Part shown: one piece after another, positions 10,837 to 22,079 of the stretch | Numbering within the stretch: position 1 is the first letter of the stretch | How the letters are laid out: every line of letters begins with the position of its first letter | Assembly (NCBI GenBank): GCA_025602915.1 | Contig: JAHLJZ010000134.1 | Span: forward strand, 1-44,286 | Reading direction: 5' to 3' | Length of the DNA stretch: 44,286 nt | Source of the DNA: Paraphysoderma sedebokerense | Taxonomy: Eukaryota > Blastocladiomycota > Physodermatomycetes > Physodermatales > Physodermataceae | Notes under the pieces: model-generated | Told to the model about the DNA's origin: nothing | Databases searched by the model: none | Seen by the model: the letters and a program-made list of their open reading frames with translations, nothing else | Program-made: the position numbers and the translations under genes

Positions 10837-12564
10837 ATGCATTTGAAGACGGTCGCATTCACCGTCCTGGCAGTCCTGGGACAATTTGTCCGGACACAAT
10901 CTGCACCTCCGTCACAACAGTGCCCAAAACTAGAGCAGTTCGACATCGTCAATAATCCATGCAACCCTATTCTTGACAAAAACGGCATCGATGTTTCTGT
11001 TGAACCCGTCAACAACAGCTCGCTCTACAACCCGCACATTTACATTCCGGATAATGACATTGACAAGTGGTATTTTCTTCGAATGGACTGCTCGAAACGA
11101 AACGGAACACCCGTAAGTGTTAGGTCAATGTATACATATGAAATGTCATACATCATCGCAATGGTAAATTGTGTTCTGGCCCCTCCTGATAATGGATCAA
11201 CGAGTTTAGAACGCAGCAAACAGCAGATAGACATCATCTTTGTCAACTGCAGCATTAGTCTAAATTCTATTCCTACTTACAACGGTGTGATATTTCAATC
11301 ATCAATATTGCCGTCATCATTTAATACCGGATACAACTCTAAAATGGTTGTCTTGAAGCCCAAAGCCGAGTCGTTGCTCGACCTCACTATTGCAAACTGG
11401 ATGTCGAATCTTGTCATAGTCTCAAATCCGACCACTCCTCTGATGGGAAGGATACATACTAGTGGCAAAGGAGGGGTGGGGGAGTGCTCACTTGGGGATA
11501 GTCAGATGAGGATTGACCTGGACTCAAACTTCAATGTCATCCAACAGTGTGGTTTCAAAAGCACATTGGAGATATTGAGGGAAGGTCTGGAATCAAACTT
11601 GGATATTATTATTCTTTCTACATTTTGTATAGCCGCTGTCGTTATTTCAAATCTTGACTCTAAGCAACGAGCCAAACCTGTCGCTTCATTATTCATTTCC
11701 CTCCTTTCGACCTACTCTGCTCTATCACGGATTGTCATGGCCGCCTCCGACAGATATGACAAATTACATATTTCCGAAAAAATAATATACCCTTCGATGT
11801 TTATTCCGATATTTATTAGTATTTGCCACACTTTATATATGACTCCAAAGCTTTGTCGACGATACAATCTCCCCAATAATGGCATCACTTGGATTTTAAT
11901 GTCATTAGGTCCGCATAATATCGAAATTCTGTGGAGTAACTTCCTTGGATCATCACGTTTTAGTCATAGAAATCCTGATATTCAACCGGAAATATTGGGA
12001 TTGCTAGAACTTCACCGATCTATTGCGCAAGATGTCGGGGTGACCTTCTTGACTGAAGTTATCAGGACTAATATCAGCATCGGCAAGATGTTGCGTAACT
12101 GCGTGACCGTCTTTTCGTTATTGCATATACTCCGTCATTGGAGCGTCGGAAGAGTGTACGCCAAACTAGGTTATTTCGTGCTGGTCATTCCTGTTGTGTT
12201 GAACATAGTGTTGCTGTTCCCGGGTGGCCTTTTTTATACGTATGGCTATTCCATATACATGTTCTGTTTGTCTGTTTATACATCAACTCTGATCGGCATA
12301 ACAAAATTTACCGCAAAAGAAACGCGGTACGCAGTATTGTTCTTGCTAGCTGGTCTTGCGTACGTCGTTGGAGTTGATTCATATGCGGTCCAAATTAACC
12401 GAAGTCTTGATGCCGTTAGAACGGAAGGGTCCATGTTTCTTATGGGACTCATGGCATTCATTTGTCTTATCACGAATATCTGGCATTACAGAAAAGTCTG
12501 GCGGACATATGATGAGGTAGAAGGAATAATTAACCCAAAGACAGTCATGTTATCTTCAAAGTAG
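10837..12564 (+). CDS. Array copy 4: intact signal-peptide/ectodomain/9-TM protein, unknown family
   Basis: Intronless frame. I choose the ATG at 10837 (575 residues) because it starts directly with a signal peptide (residues 1-21); an upstream in-frame ATG at 10768 would add 23 residues before it. Residues about 22-250 form an extracellular domain with cysteines at 29, 42, 85, 112, 138, 217 and 238, all kept in the paralogues, and N-glycosylation sequons at about N59/N60, N119 and N137. Hydrophobic segments then lie at about 254-271, 283-301, 316-335, 349-366, 416-434, 441-461, 466-488, 498-517 and 531-551. The best-conserved stretch is the loop CRRYNLPNN..TW, followed by LGP.NIE.LWSNF and QPEILGLLEL.RSI.QD. 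I do not recognise the family. The architecture suggests a cell-surface receptor, sensor or channel-like protein, but nothing proves that. It is the only unbroken member of the array. Confidence 0.85.
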   Translation: MHLKTVAFTVLAVLGQFVRTQSAPPSQQCPKLEQFDIVNNPCNPILDKNGIDVSVEPVNNSSLYNPHIYIPDNDIDKWYFLRMDCSKRNGTPVSVRSMYTYEMSYIIAMVNCVLAPPDNGSTSLERSKQQIDIIFVNCSISLNSIPTYNGVIFQSSILPSSFNTGYNSKMVVLKPKAESLLDLTIANWMSNLVIVSNPTTPLMGRIHTSGKGGVGECSLGDSQMRIDLDSNFNVIQQCGFKSTLEILREGLESNLDIIILSTFCIAAVVISNLDSKQRAKPVASLFISLLSTYSALSRIVMAASDRYDKLHISEKIIYPSMFIPIFISICHTLYMTPKLCRRYNLPNNGITWILMSLGPHNIEILWSNFLGSSRFSHRNPDIQPEILGLLELHRSIAQDVGVTFLTEVIRTNISIGKMLRNCVTVFSLLHILRHWSVGRVYAKLGYFVLVIPVVLNIVLLFPGGLFYTYGYSIYMFCLSVYTSTLIGITKFTAKETRYAVLFLLAGLAYVVGVDSYAVQINRSLDAVRTEGSMFLMGLMAFICLITNIWHYRKVWRTYDEVEGIINPKTVMLSSK

Positions 12565-13607
12565 ATTTTGTGTTCATCCGGCGTGTTGTAGACTTGTAGT
12601 GTTCACACGAACTCCCTAGCGTATATCTGTAGCATAGTAATATTTTCGTGTACACTACATACTGTGAAAAGCGTTCAATAGTTACTCTTATTCCCACACA
12701 CACCAGCATCATATCGACGGCATTTGCAGTGGCGGAAGGGGAATGCTTTTGTGCGGAATGGAGGAACTCCTTGCTCTCGAGTGCCTTCGTGTCATGTCAA
12801 GTGGATCAGTCTCTCCCTGGCAAGGACGGACCAGCATTCCATCTCTTCATCTTGACGACGACATTCGCACTCTCTGCGATATCATTTGGAAGCATCTTTT
12901 TTGCGCTGACACTCCCTCGGACTCTGTGCTCTCCGCATCTCTCTCTGCTGCGTCATCTCCACGTCCAGCCCCCCCTTTCACATCCCCACTGTGAAGCAGG
13001 CGACAATACCAAAGGTGAGTTCGCTTATTTCTCGGTGGACACAACACACAGCCCAGGACAAAACGTAAGGTGCAAAATAAGTAAAGACAAGGGCACAAGA
13101 TAACAGAGAAAAAGAAAGAATATAAAACGTGGTGACAATAGCTGACCTCACTTGTCTGTGTCACCTCCAACACTTTTTGTCCTCGTTCCTCAACGCTTCC
13201 CTCCTCTGTCTGTCATTCTGTCGCACATCTGTCTCGACTGTATACCTCGTATCCATCTCCCTCAATCCCCATCCATCCATTCCATCGTCAATTCCGCACG
13301 CATTCCTTCCCCCACAGTAGTTGAAGCGACGTCACACTCTCGCCAGCTTTGAACCGGACTTGAACCGAACAACCAGAATTTCTGTGTAGGATACAAAAAT
13401 ACGCTTTTCAACTCTGAACACCCAAATACCCCATACCCTTCTCCAGTTCGATAATATATCTACAAAAACTTCATTGGTTTCGTCATTCATCGATTTCTCG
13501 CACCTATCTCACAAGTCAAAGCTAGAATTGGCTAATTTTGGACGAGAAACCTATACGAATACAATTGCTTAACAATTCTCCCTTTTCAATACCAGATTGT
13601 TTGAATT
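12565..13607 (+). promoter_or_regulatory. Kinase promoter and pyrimidine-rich leader
   Basis: About 1 kb between array copy 4 and the kinase. The part from about 13146 to 13317 is strongly pyrimidine-rich on the plus strand, as in many fungal promoters and leaders, and ends in CCCCACAG. A GTGAGT donor at about 13015 and that acceptor could bound a leader intron of about 300 nt; this is inference. Open frames here (12648-13103, 12743-12994) look like chance. Confidence 0.4.
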
Positions 13608-15771
13608 ATGGGTATAGCCTGCTGTAAAGAAGAGCCCATTGATTTTGATGCAGAAGGTACGCTCATCCTCAAAACTTCCATGTCGACAGAAATGTGGGTC
13701 ATGAGAGGCGTTAAGTTGTGTGACACAACCATAAGAAGTAGATAACATGACTAACTTTTGCGATTAACGGTTCTTTTCCTCATTTAAACTATTATCTATC
13801 CTTACCCCTCCGCATTAAATCATCTTACTTAAAAATTTAACTCTAAATTCTGACTTCGCGACTACAACGACATGTATTGTAACTGTGTCCGCCAACACTT
13901 CGTATCCACTGATTTGTTTACTTATATACTGCAGTGGAATTGAACCATTTTGAGCTACTACGGTCAGTCGGTAAAGGTGCTTTTGGAAAGGTAGGCGAAT
14001 GTTCTTGGTCAACGATGTTGCGGTTCTTAAACACCGTCAATCGATGTTGCGTTGCTTGCGACAGGAACGGTGGTCATAAATGGATGCTAACTATAAGTTT
14101 TCTACCTTATCATTTTGATGTTATTCTGTATTTGGTTTTGTGTCACTAGGTCCGAGTTGTGCAACACAAAAAAGACTCAAAAATTTATGCTTTGAAATAC
14201 ATCAACAAAGCAAAATGTATAAAAATGAAAGCCGTGGAGAATATTATTCAAGAACGGCGGTTGTTGGAGGAAATCAATTATCCACTGATATGTAATTTGC
14301 GGTTTGCCTTCCAAGATGACGAAAATCTTTTCATGGTATTAGATTTGATGTTGGGTGGTGATTTAAGGTTTCATTTAGATAGACAGGGTTGCTTGAAAGA
14401 AGAAGCGGTTAGGTTTTATGTAGCTGAAGTGGCATTGAGTCTGAACTATTTACACGATAGGAAGATTGTACATAGGTCAGTCTTCTTAGTTATTCCGTTT
14501 TTTTCACCTCAATTTCTCACTGTTGCTTTTACAGGGATCTTAAACCGGATAACGTGTTACTAGACGAAAAGGGTCATGCCCACATTACAGATTTTAACAT
14601 TGCTGTGCATTACAACGAGAAGAAACCGTTGACTGCTGTCGCTGGCAGTATGGCTTATATGGGTATGATTCTTTCGACTTCGTGTCTTTCTTGAGGCTAT
14701 CGGATTTAAACTTGTAATTTTTGTCTATTTCATATAACAGCTCCTGAAGTTTTGGCAAAGAAGGGTTATTTCCAATCTGTTGATTGGTGGAGTTTGGGCG
14801 TGATGGCATACGAATTAGTTTTTGGCAAGGTAATTTTGAAGTATACATGTTTGATCTACCGTTGAACTGTCAATTGAATAACACATTTTGGCTCATTTTG
14901 TAGCGTCCCTTCAGGGGAAAGACGAACGAATCACTTACCCAGGCAATTCTGAGTGAAGACCCGACGTTCCCAGAGAATGCAGACAGTCATGTCAGTAAAG
15001 AATGTATTTCGTGTCTAAAAGGGGTATGCCTTTTCTTAATTTACTTTCATGTCTATATAGTCCACCATGTCCTAACAATCCCCCTGTCGGCGTCTTCGTT
15101 CCTCTAGTTCCTGACAAGAGACATTCCTTCACGATTAGGTTGTGGTCCTAAAGGTTTCCAGGATTTAAAGGATCATCCGTGGATGAAGGGTTTGGAGTGG
15201 GACAAGCTCGGCAACAAGGAAGCTACTGCTCCGTTTATACCTGACGTAAGTTATAACGCTTTCGAGACTTTGATTAAATCTTACTGACACGGCGTATATC
15301 GGTTTTCAATCTTTAAATCTGTAGTCTAAACGACCCAACTTTGATGCCACTCATGAATTGGAAGAACTCTTACTAGAAGAGAATCCGCTCAAACATAAGA
15401 AGAAAACACAACCTAAGCCTGGCCAACCTCAACCAGTACTTTCAAAGGAGGCGAAACTCATGCTTGATAAATTCATCGTATTCGATTATACCAAACCGAA
15501 GGAAATGAGACAAGTAATAAGTCACTCATATGTTGATTTACAACCGATCAAAGATGCAGAATCATCGAACTCAAAAGGTAGTGGTAACGATCATGCCCAC
15601 GATAACGGTGGCTCGCCGCCTGCTTCTCCAAAATCAGGTGACGGCACTACGGAGAACACGAAGGACACACATGATCTACCAAAGAAGAAGCAAACGGATG
15701 TTGTTGACGTAAAACCGCAAGGTGGAGGGCACGGTGCTAAAGAAGGAACTAAGGAGGGTCAGGTGGTGTAG
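13608..15771 (+). CDS. Serine/threonine kinase, STK32/YANK-like (AGC group)
   Basis: Eight exons: 13608-13656, 13935-13990, 14150-14475, 14535-14662, 14741-14829, 14904-15023, 15108-15245 and 15325-15771; 450 residues with all phases consistent. The N-terminus MGIACCK is a classic myristoylation (Gly2) plus palmitoylation (Cys5, Cys6) signal, so the kinase probably sits on membranes. The kinase domain spans about residues 22-285: glycine loop [11 protein letters not shown] lysine K51, HRDLKPDN at 143-150, DFN rather than DFG at 163-165, and APE at 187-189. DFNIA in the magnesium-binding loop is a hallmark of the YANK/STK32 kinases and is not a defect. An AGC-type tail follows, with a polar, low-complexity C-terminus (about 365-450). 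Human STK32 substrates are poorly known, so I give no pathway. The short first exon carries only the acylation signal. Confidence 0.92.
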
Positions 15772-17330
15772 AGATGGAGCGGGTGGTTATCGGAGCCGTG
15801 GGGAGATATCTTGTGTGGTGGCTATATTGTGAGAAAGAGTAGTGAATACTGGAAGGTGCAATTCCTTAACGTCTCCGATGATTTCAACGTTCGATTACTG
15901 TCCTCGTCCTTTTCAACTTTCTTTTTAATCTTCACGTCCGCAGCCGTTACGAAATAATATATAACATATTGTTTGATTCTTCTTCTCGCTTTATTTATTT
16001 GTTTGAATGATACCGAATGGACAATTTAAAATGCGTGGGATCATTGTGACGGAGCAAAAGTATGGGTTTCCGCGCGTGACTTGTTTTCCCTTGTCATTTT
16101 TTAGTTTTGCTTTTGCGTGTTGATAGGGGGATTACTGTATGTATTATAATTAGTCTTTGAGGTGGGTTGCTATACGGTTGGCTCTTCTCGCTTAGTGAAC
16201 GGTTTATCAGTGTGTGAGATGTTGAGCCAATCTAAAATTAAGAACTGATTGGTGATTTTTTGGCTATATTGTTGCGTAAATGTACAGTAAATAATATAGT
16301 ATTTGTTACTGATATCAATTTACGCTACATCTCTATGCTTGCAAGCGTTCTTGAACCATCCGTGGGTATTTGAACACGCACATGGCATTATCAACTTGAA
16401 TCAAGGATTCGGCGAATTTTGATATATCACCGAAATCTGATATGCGTGCTCTCCGCAGGAAGATAAGATGTAAACGACCGTATAATAGCTTTTCAAGCTG
16501 ATATTTGCTTCATATTCACAGCAAATGAATCTTTCTGCCTAGCTAAATCGCTATAATGGGGTTTATGTCACTATGCGTATCCCGACACATGAGTGGCAGA
16601 CTTCCTCATTTAACGCGCACTCCGGCGATCACAACGTCGCTGCCTGACGAACTGAGAGAAAAGAGTTTTTAACAGTGTTACGCTCGTTCGTGGAGTTTTG
16701 ATATGTAAATGCGGAATGAATTAGTATAGTATCAAGGAGAAATGCCGTCAAATAATCAAATGTCGATTCTTCGGTTAGTTCTCGTCAATGTAACAGGGAC
16801 GAGAGTTCACTTCCCCAGAGTACATAAAGAAAGAATTACAGAAGTCTCTTGATCTCAAAGGCACATCTTAATTTCGTGATTTATGTAGTTGGTTGCAAGT
16901 GATGCGTCTTTCGACATCACCGTAGCAAGGACGTTTATTACCATGGACACCACATTGTTGAAATCACGTGATGAATTACTAGCCAGAGTCATCTTTCTAT
17001 GGTGTTCCTCTGGCTTTGTAATGTCATTCGGGGATATTGAAAGGGAAGAAAAGAAAGATTAGCGATATCTTTTGCACTTAAAATCCATTCAAACTTATCT
17101 GGGGAAAAGAGTCGAGTGCTTCGTCTCGCTCATTTTGAACATTTCAGCCACCGTTGGGTTGATTACGTCAAGTTATCAGAGGTTGGATTCATTATTAAGT
17201 GTCCGTTGATTCACTCCGTCTTCAAAAACTAACTCCCAGACTTCCTAATCTTGTCTCTTCTCTTATTGATATGAAGTAGGTATCGCCATATTTAACTACA
17301 CCGATCGGTACTCTATAGCGAACGCATTCC
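15772..17330. other. Intergenic: kinase 3' UTR and Lon upstream region
   Basis: About 1.56 kb. The first few hundred bases are probably the kinase 3' UTR (T-rich, GCTTTATTTATTTG near 15987). I looked for a heat-shock element (nGAAnnTTCn repeats) ahead of Lon and found no convincing one. No long open frame is present. A perfect TTCCTTAAC word occurs near 15867 but has no matching U12 donor. Confidence 0.45.
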
Positions 17331-20300
17331 ATGACGAAATATCCACGGTTTCAGACAATCGTTTCGGTGTTGTCTGTCCCGACGGTTTCCCGAACAGTAA
17401 TAACGACCTCACCTGTGCCTAATTCGACACATTTATCCTCTCATGGGAGAGAGTTAGGTTCCTTATCATTATCATTTATTAAGCCACAATGTACAATTCC
17501 ATCTGCTCGTCACGTCCCCGCACTAGGAATCGCTCAATCGGGGATTGGTAATCGTGCTTTGAATATGAGAAGAGTAGATCGGACGCTGAGCACTTGGAAA
17601 GGAACAAGCTTAAAATCAATCAAAGGTGCCCGGTCTATGCTTAGAGAAGATCAATCAGGGATACCGCCGAGTTCGGGTTCAGAAAATGGCAATGGCGGTA
17701 ATTCTTCAAATTCAGGAGATAACTCGGGATCGGGGTCTGGAAAAGGAGGCAGGAAAGGCAGGATACGACGTGATGAAGAGAAGAATGACGAAAATGTGAA
17801 GAGAAAGGATGAATCGGAGACGGCGGTCGAAGGAGATCGGGCCGAAGCCAATGGCGCGACAACAAGCACTTCCGATACCAAATCTTCACCGTCGTCATCA
17901 GGGTCATCTGGTGAACGAGCTGTTACTCAATTTCAACGTAGCGAAACTCTTCAACGATTAAACATACCAGAAAAGTACTCTCCTTTATTGGCTCTTCCAA
18001 TTACTCGGCGTCCTTTATTTCCTGGATTCTACAAAACCGTTGTCATCAAGGATCCTGAAGTCATCGCCGCCATCAAAGATATTACCAAAAATCAGCAACC
18101 ATATGTTGGAGCTTTCTTGTTAAAGGATGAAGAAGCAGACACAGATGTTGTGAAAAATATTGACGATATATACAAAGTCGGAACATTCGCTCAAATTACC
18201 AATATTTATCATTCTGGTAGCGGTCCCGACGATACGCAAACTCTTACAGCAATTCTGTACCCGCATCGCCGAATTCGTATTAAAGAGCTAATCCCTCCCT
18301 CGAAAACAGCCGACAGAATCCCCGTCATTGAACCTGCCGCTGAGCCTGTTGAAATTGGGCAAACCGCAGAGAAAAATGCCGACTCAAAACTGTCACAGAA
18401 AGCACCAACCGCTAAAGATGCATCACCCCAGTCTTATCTGTCTTCAAAATACGGAGTTTCTCTGGTGACGACGGAACCTGTCTATGATGAGCCGTATTCA
18501 AGGAAAAACCAGCTCATTCGGGCAGTTACTTCCGAACTTGTGAACGTATTTAAAGACATTGCGACGTTGAATCCCTTGTTTCGTGAACAGATTGCAGCCT
18601 TTTCCGTCTCTCAATCATCTACAAGCATATTCGATGATCCGGCGAAACTGGCAGATTTTGCTGCTGCGGTATCTGGAGGATCTGATTCTGCAGAACTCCA
18701 AAGTATACTGGAATCCTTAGTGATAGAAGAACGTTTGCAAAAATCGTTGTATGTTTTGAAGAAAGAATTGGTGAACGCGCAATTACAGAGCAAGATTTCG
18801 AAAGAAGTTGAGTCCAAAATTGCTAAAAGGCAACGAGAATATTACTTGATGGAACAATTGAAAGGGATCAAGAAGGAGTTGGGTATTGAAAGCGATGGTA
18901 AGGATAAGTTGGTTGAAAAGTTCAAGGAAAAAGCGAAGCAATTGAAGATGCCTAAAGCTGTGTCCACTGTGTTTGATGAGGTATATTTTTTTCATAAAAT
19001 TTCTGGTTGCATTGACTGTTGCTGACCTTTGAGCTCTTAGGAATTGTCTAAGTTCCAGCATTTGGAACCCGCTTCCTCGGAGTTCAATGTGACCCGAAAT
19101 TATCTGGATTGGCTTACTGCTGTTCCTTGGGGTCGTCAATCGGCGGAAACCCTTGATGTTGCCCACGCTCAAAAGGTTTTGGACGAAGATCACTACGGAT
19201 TGAAGGATGTCAAAGAACGCATTATCGAGTTTATTGCTGTGGGTAAACTTCGAGGCACGGTGGAAGGCGAAATTATTTGTATGGTTGGGCCGCCTGGTGT
19301 TGGGAAAACATCCATTGGAAAGTCTATTGCGAGATCTTTGAACAGAGAATTTTTCCGCTTCAGCGTTGGTGGCTTAACCGATGTCGCTGAAATTAAAGGT
19401 CATAGACGCACTTATGTCGGAGCTATGCCTGGAAAAATAGTCCAAGCTCTGAAAAAAGTGCAAACGGAGAATCCTCTCATTTTGATTGACGAAGTCGATA
19501 AGATTGGTCGAGGTCATCAGGGTGATCCGGCGTCAGCTCTTCTCGAATTATTGGATCCCGAACAGAATTCCTCTTTCCTCGATCACTATATGGATGTACC
19601 TATCGATTTGTCAAAAGTGTTGTTCGTTTGTACCGCTAATGTTCTTGAAACTATACCTTTACCGCTTCTTGATCGTATGGAAGTAATTACACTCTCCGGT
19701 TATGTTGCCAATGAAAAGTTGGCGATTGCTTCAAAGTATTTGGTACCTCAAGCTAAAGCTGCCTCAGGGTTATATCCGGCAAAATGTGATGTCGATGTTA
19801 TCTTGCAGAATAGTGCGATTGACGCATTAAATAGGCAATACTGTAGAGAGAGTGGTGTCAGAAATTTGAAAAAACATATTGATAAGGTCTTCAGGAAAGC
19901 CGCATTCAAAGTCGTGAAAGAGTTCCCGGACCACATAAAAACAACGAACGCTGAACCGCCAAAAACCGGACCCGCCTCAACTGCCGCTCCTTCTGCTGCT
20001 GTTGCTAAGAATACAGCATCAAGCTCAACTGACGAGGGCTACAAATCTGCTGATGAAAAATCAAAAGAGAAATTGCCCGAAGAAAAGAAAATTGATTGGA
20101 CATATCCTGCCGATTCGCCTAAAATTGAAATCACGTCGTCTAACTTGAAAGAATATGTTGGTAATCCCATATTTACAACTGACCGTTTGTATGATAAAAC
20201 ACCTCCTGGTGTCGTCATGGGACTGGCTTGGACTTCGATGGGTTTGTTGATTGGCTTCTGAAACATTTATTTTGTTATCAATTCTTACCGTTTTATTATT

Positions 20301-20968
20301 TACATAGGCGGGTCAGCTCTCTATGTCGAGTCCGTACTCGAATCTCCGCTGTTTTACAAATCCAAGCCAATGTTCAACAGAACAGGTCAACTTGGAGACG
20401 TGATGAAAGAATCTTCCACTATTGCTTACACATATGCAAAGTCGTACATGGCACAACATCTACCCGAGAACAAATTTTTCGAAAAAGCTGCCATCCATTT
20501 ACATGTTCCTGAGGGTGCTACACCGAAGGATGGTCCGTGATTATTGCATTACTAAAACCTACAACGACCGCTGTGGTTTCTAACGGTTGGCTTCTCTATA
20601 TAGGTCCCTCGGCTGGTATTACCATGGCAACTGCTCTGCTTTCTCTCGCTTTGAACACACCAATTCCTACCGATGTCGCCATGACGGGTGAATTAACTTT
20701 GACTGGTAAAGTTCTGAAAATTGGCGGTCTGAAAGAAAAAACCATTGCCGCTAAACGAACTGGTGTGAACAAGATTATTTTTCCGAAAGCCAATTTACCA
20801 GAATGGGAAGAGCTAGAGGAATATGTCAAGGGCGGAGTAGAGGGCATTCCAGTTGATTGGTATGATGAAGTCGCGAATGTTTGTTTCGGCGGTTTGCAGG
20901 GCAATGGTGACTGGAAACAATGGGAGAAGCTGTATGCGGATGATAGGAAGGAGAAGAAAAAGGATTGA
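17331..20968 (+). CDS. PIM1: Mitochondrial Lon protease homologue
   Basis: Four exons: 17331-18980, 19041-20241, 20308-20532 and 20604-20968; 1146 residues, close to fungal Pim1. This ATP-dependent serine protease of the mitochondrial matrix degrades misfolded and oxidised proteins. The first about 105 residues are basic and serine/threonine-rich, as expected of a presequence, and are followed by a charged low-complexity stretch. The Lon N-terminal substrate domain begins near [14 protein letters not shown]. The AAA+ module has Walker A GPPGVGKT (633-640) and Walker [10 protein letters not shown]. The protease domain has PKDGPSAG with catalytic Ser about 1028, and GGLKEK with catalytic Lys about 1071. 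A serine/alanine-rich insert (about 860-900) precedes the protease domain, as in other fungal Lons. The last intron has the weak donor GTCCGT and splits the codon just before the catalytic PSAG. The call is secure; the symbol follows the yeast orthologue. Confidence 0.95.
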
Positions 20969-21372
20969 TAGTTTGATGTTATGATGTTATAACCATGGGT
21001 TATTGTCTTTGCCTTGTATTAATAATAGTTTAATACGATTTTGGGCCCCTCGTTTTGGGATGAATAGATCTTCATACACTCAGTATAATGTCATAGTTTT
21101 AACAATATTAAACGTTTTATTTCGCATTCTGTTATCTTATTTTTACAATTCCAAAGGAGGCGCCATCCTCGCAACGGAGTCGCGTGCAGAGGGATCAAAC
21201 TCAACCAACAATGCAGCCTCTCAAGGGTGGTTTCAAATTCCCTCAGGAAATGTTGTCGCGACAATCGCAGCATCGTATTTCAATTGTTATTTTAGGTTTT
21301 ATGGTAGGTATAAAAGAAGCTTCGTTCCCTAACAATTTAACTAAAAGTATCCCTCTTCTAAACTCAGCCAAA
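20969..21372 (+). promoter_or_regulatory. Promoter of the small secreted protein gene
   Basis: A TATAAAAG box at 21309-21316 stands 57 nt upstream of the ATG at 21373, so transcription probably starts around 21340. The rest is Lon 3' flank. Open frames at 21003-21332 and 21184-21372 are not supported. Confidence 0.55.
21309..21316 (+). promoter_or_regulatory. TATA box of the secreted-protein gene
   Basis: TATAAAAG stands 57 nt upstream of the ATG at 21373. It is the best TATA element in the window. Confidence 0.65.
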
Positions 21373-21773
21373 ATGCACAAATTAGCTCTCTTAGTCGTTG
21401 CCATCTGCGTCTTGATCCAATGTATCACCGCCGAACCTGGCCAATTTATTAGCAGACCTTCCCACCCACAACATTACCGCAATACAGGCTGTCAGCCACA
21501 GCAAGATTTCATCCGTGGAAAATGCTATTTTAAGTGTTCTATCGGTTTCATCGAAATCAACGACCGTAAGTTTAGATTTACTCTTTACATTATGGTTACT
21601 TCATCTTTCAGTGATATCTTATGACTGACCTGTCGAACTGTTGTGTAGGCTGTTTCGAGCAATGTAATTATCGTGAAGCAGATCTTGGAAACTCATGCTG
21701 TGACCGTAAAACTGGTCATGTAAGACATAAGCGAACAATCATGCGAAGATGGACCTGGCCTTCACGCCATTAA
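21373..21773 (+). CDS. Small cysteine-rich secreted protein
   Basis: Two exons, 21373-21565 and 21649-21773, give 105 residues. The intron has a consensus GTAAGT donor and a GTAG acceptor and preserves frame (phase 1). Residues 1-20 are a clear signal peptide (MHKLALLVVAICVLIQCITA). The mature part holds seven cysteines, with the pattern C.(10)C..-C.(10)C...C.(9)CC: GKCYFKCSIGF, then DRCFEQC, then NSCC. This ordering looks like a compact disulfide-linked domain. The tail (about residues 84-105) is basic and free of cysteine. I do not recognise a named family. Such proteins in fungi include effectors, adhesins and antimicrobial peptides; nothing here separates these. A strong TATA box suggests an inducible or highly expressed gene. 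Confidence 0.75.
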
Positions 21774-22079
21774 TCAATAATCAGACCAATGTTTTGACCA
21801 TAGTCTTAGACCATTAGATATAGAGCAATAATACTTAATAAAAAATACATTAATTACATCGATTGCTTTACATTTTAGTATCTTCTAGAGGTGTTGTGAC
21901 GGACCTTTCAATTCCATTGCCACTTTCTTGATCTGAGGAAGAGCAAATGTTAAGCATCTATATTGGCCTGCTGCGAAGCATTTCGAGTGGAGTGTTTCAC
22001 TAAAAATTATAGATTTTCAGGCTATGGATTTATGAATTTTAAGTTATTCCAAAATATCAACGTTATGAATCAATTACAA
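21774..22079. other. Convergent 3' ends, no gene
   Basis: About 300 bp between the secreted-protein gene (+) and the Smr/RGG gene (-), which converge. AATAATACTTAATAAA-like runs near 21828 could be polyadenylation signals. Nothing else is visible. Confidence 0.5.

Noticed and set aside
10837-12564. Calling the array proteins GPCRs or TRP/polycystin channels
   Set aside because: The helix number and the conserved loop do not match either family as far as I can see, and no diagnostic motif is present.
12648-13103. Open frames upstream of the kinase as separate genes
   Set aside because: No family features, overlapping frames, and the position fits a promoter and leader.
15860-15880. TTCCTTAAC near 15867 as part of a U12 intron
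   Set aside because: It lies in the kinase 3' flank with no ATATCC or GTATCC donor at a sensible distance and no frame to restore.
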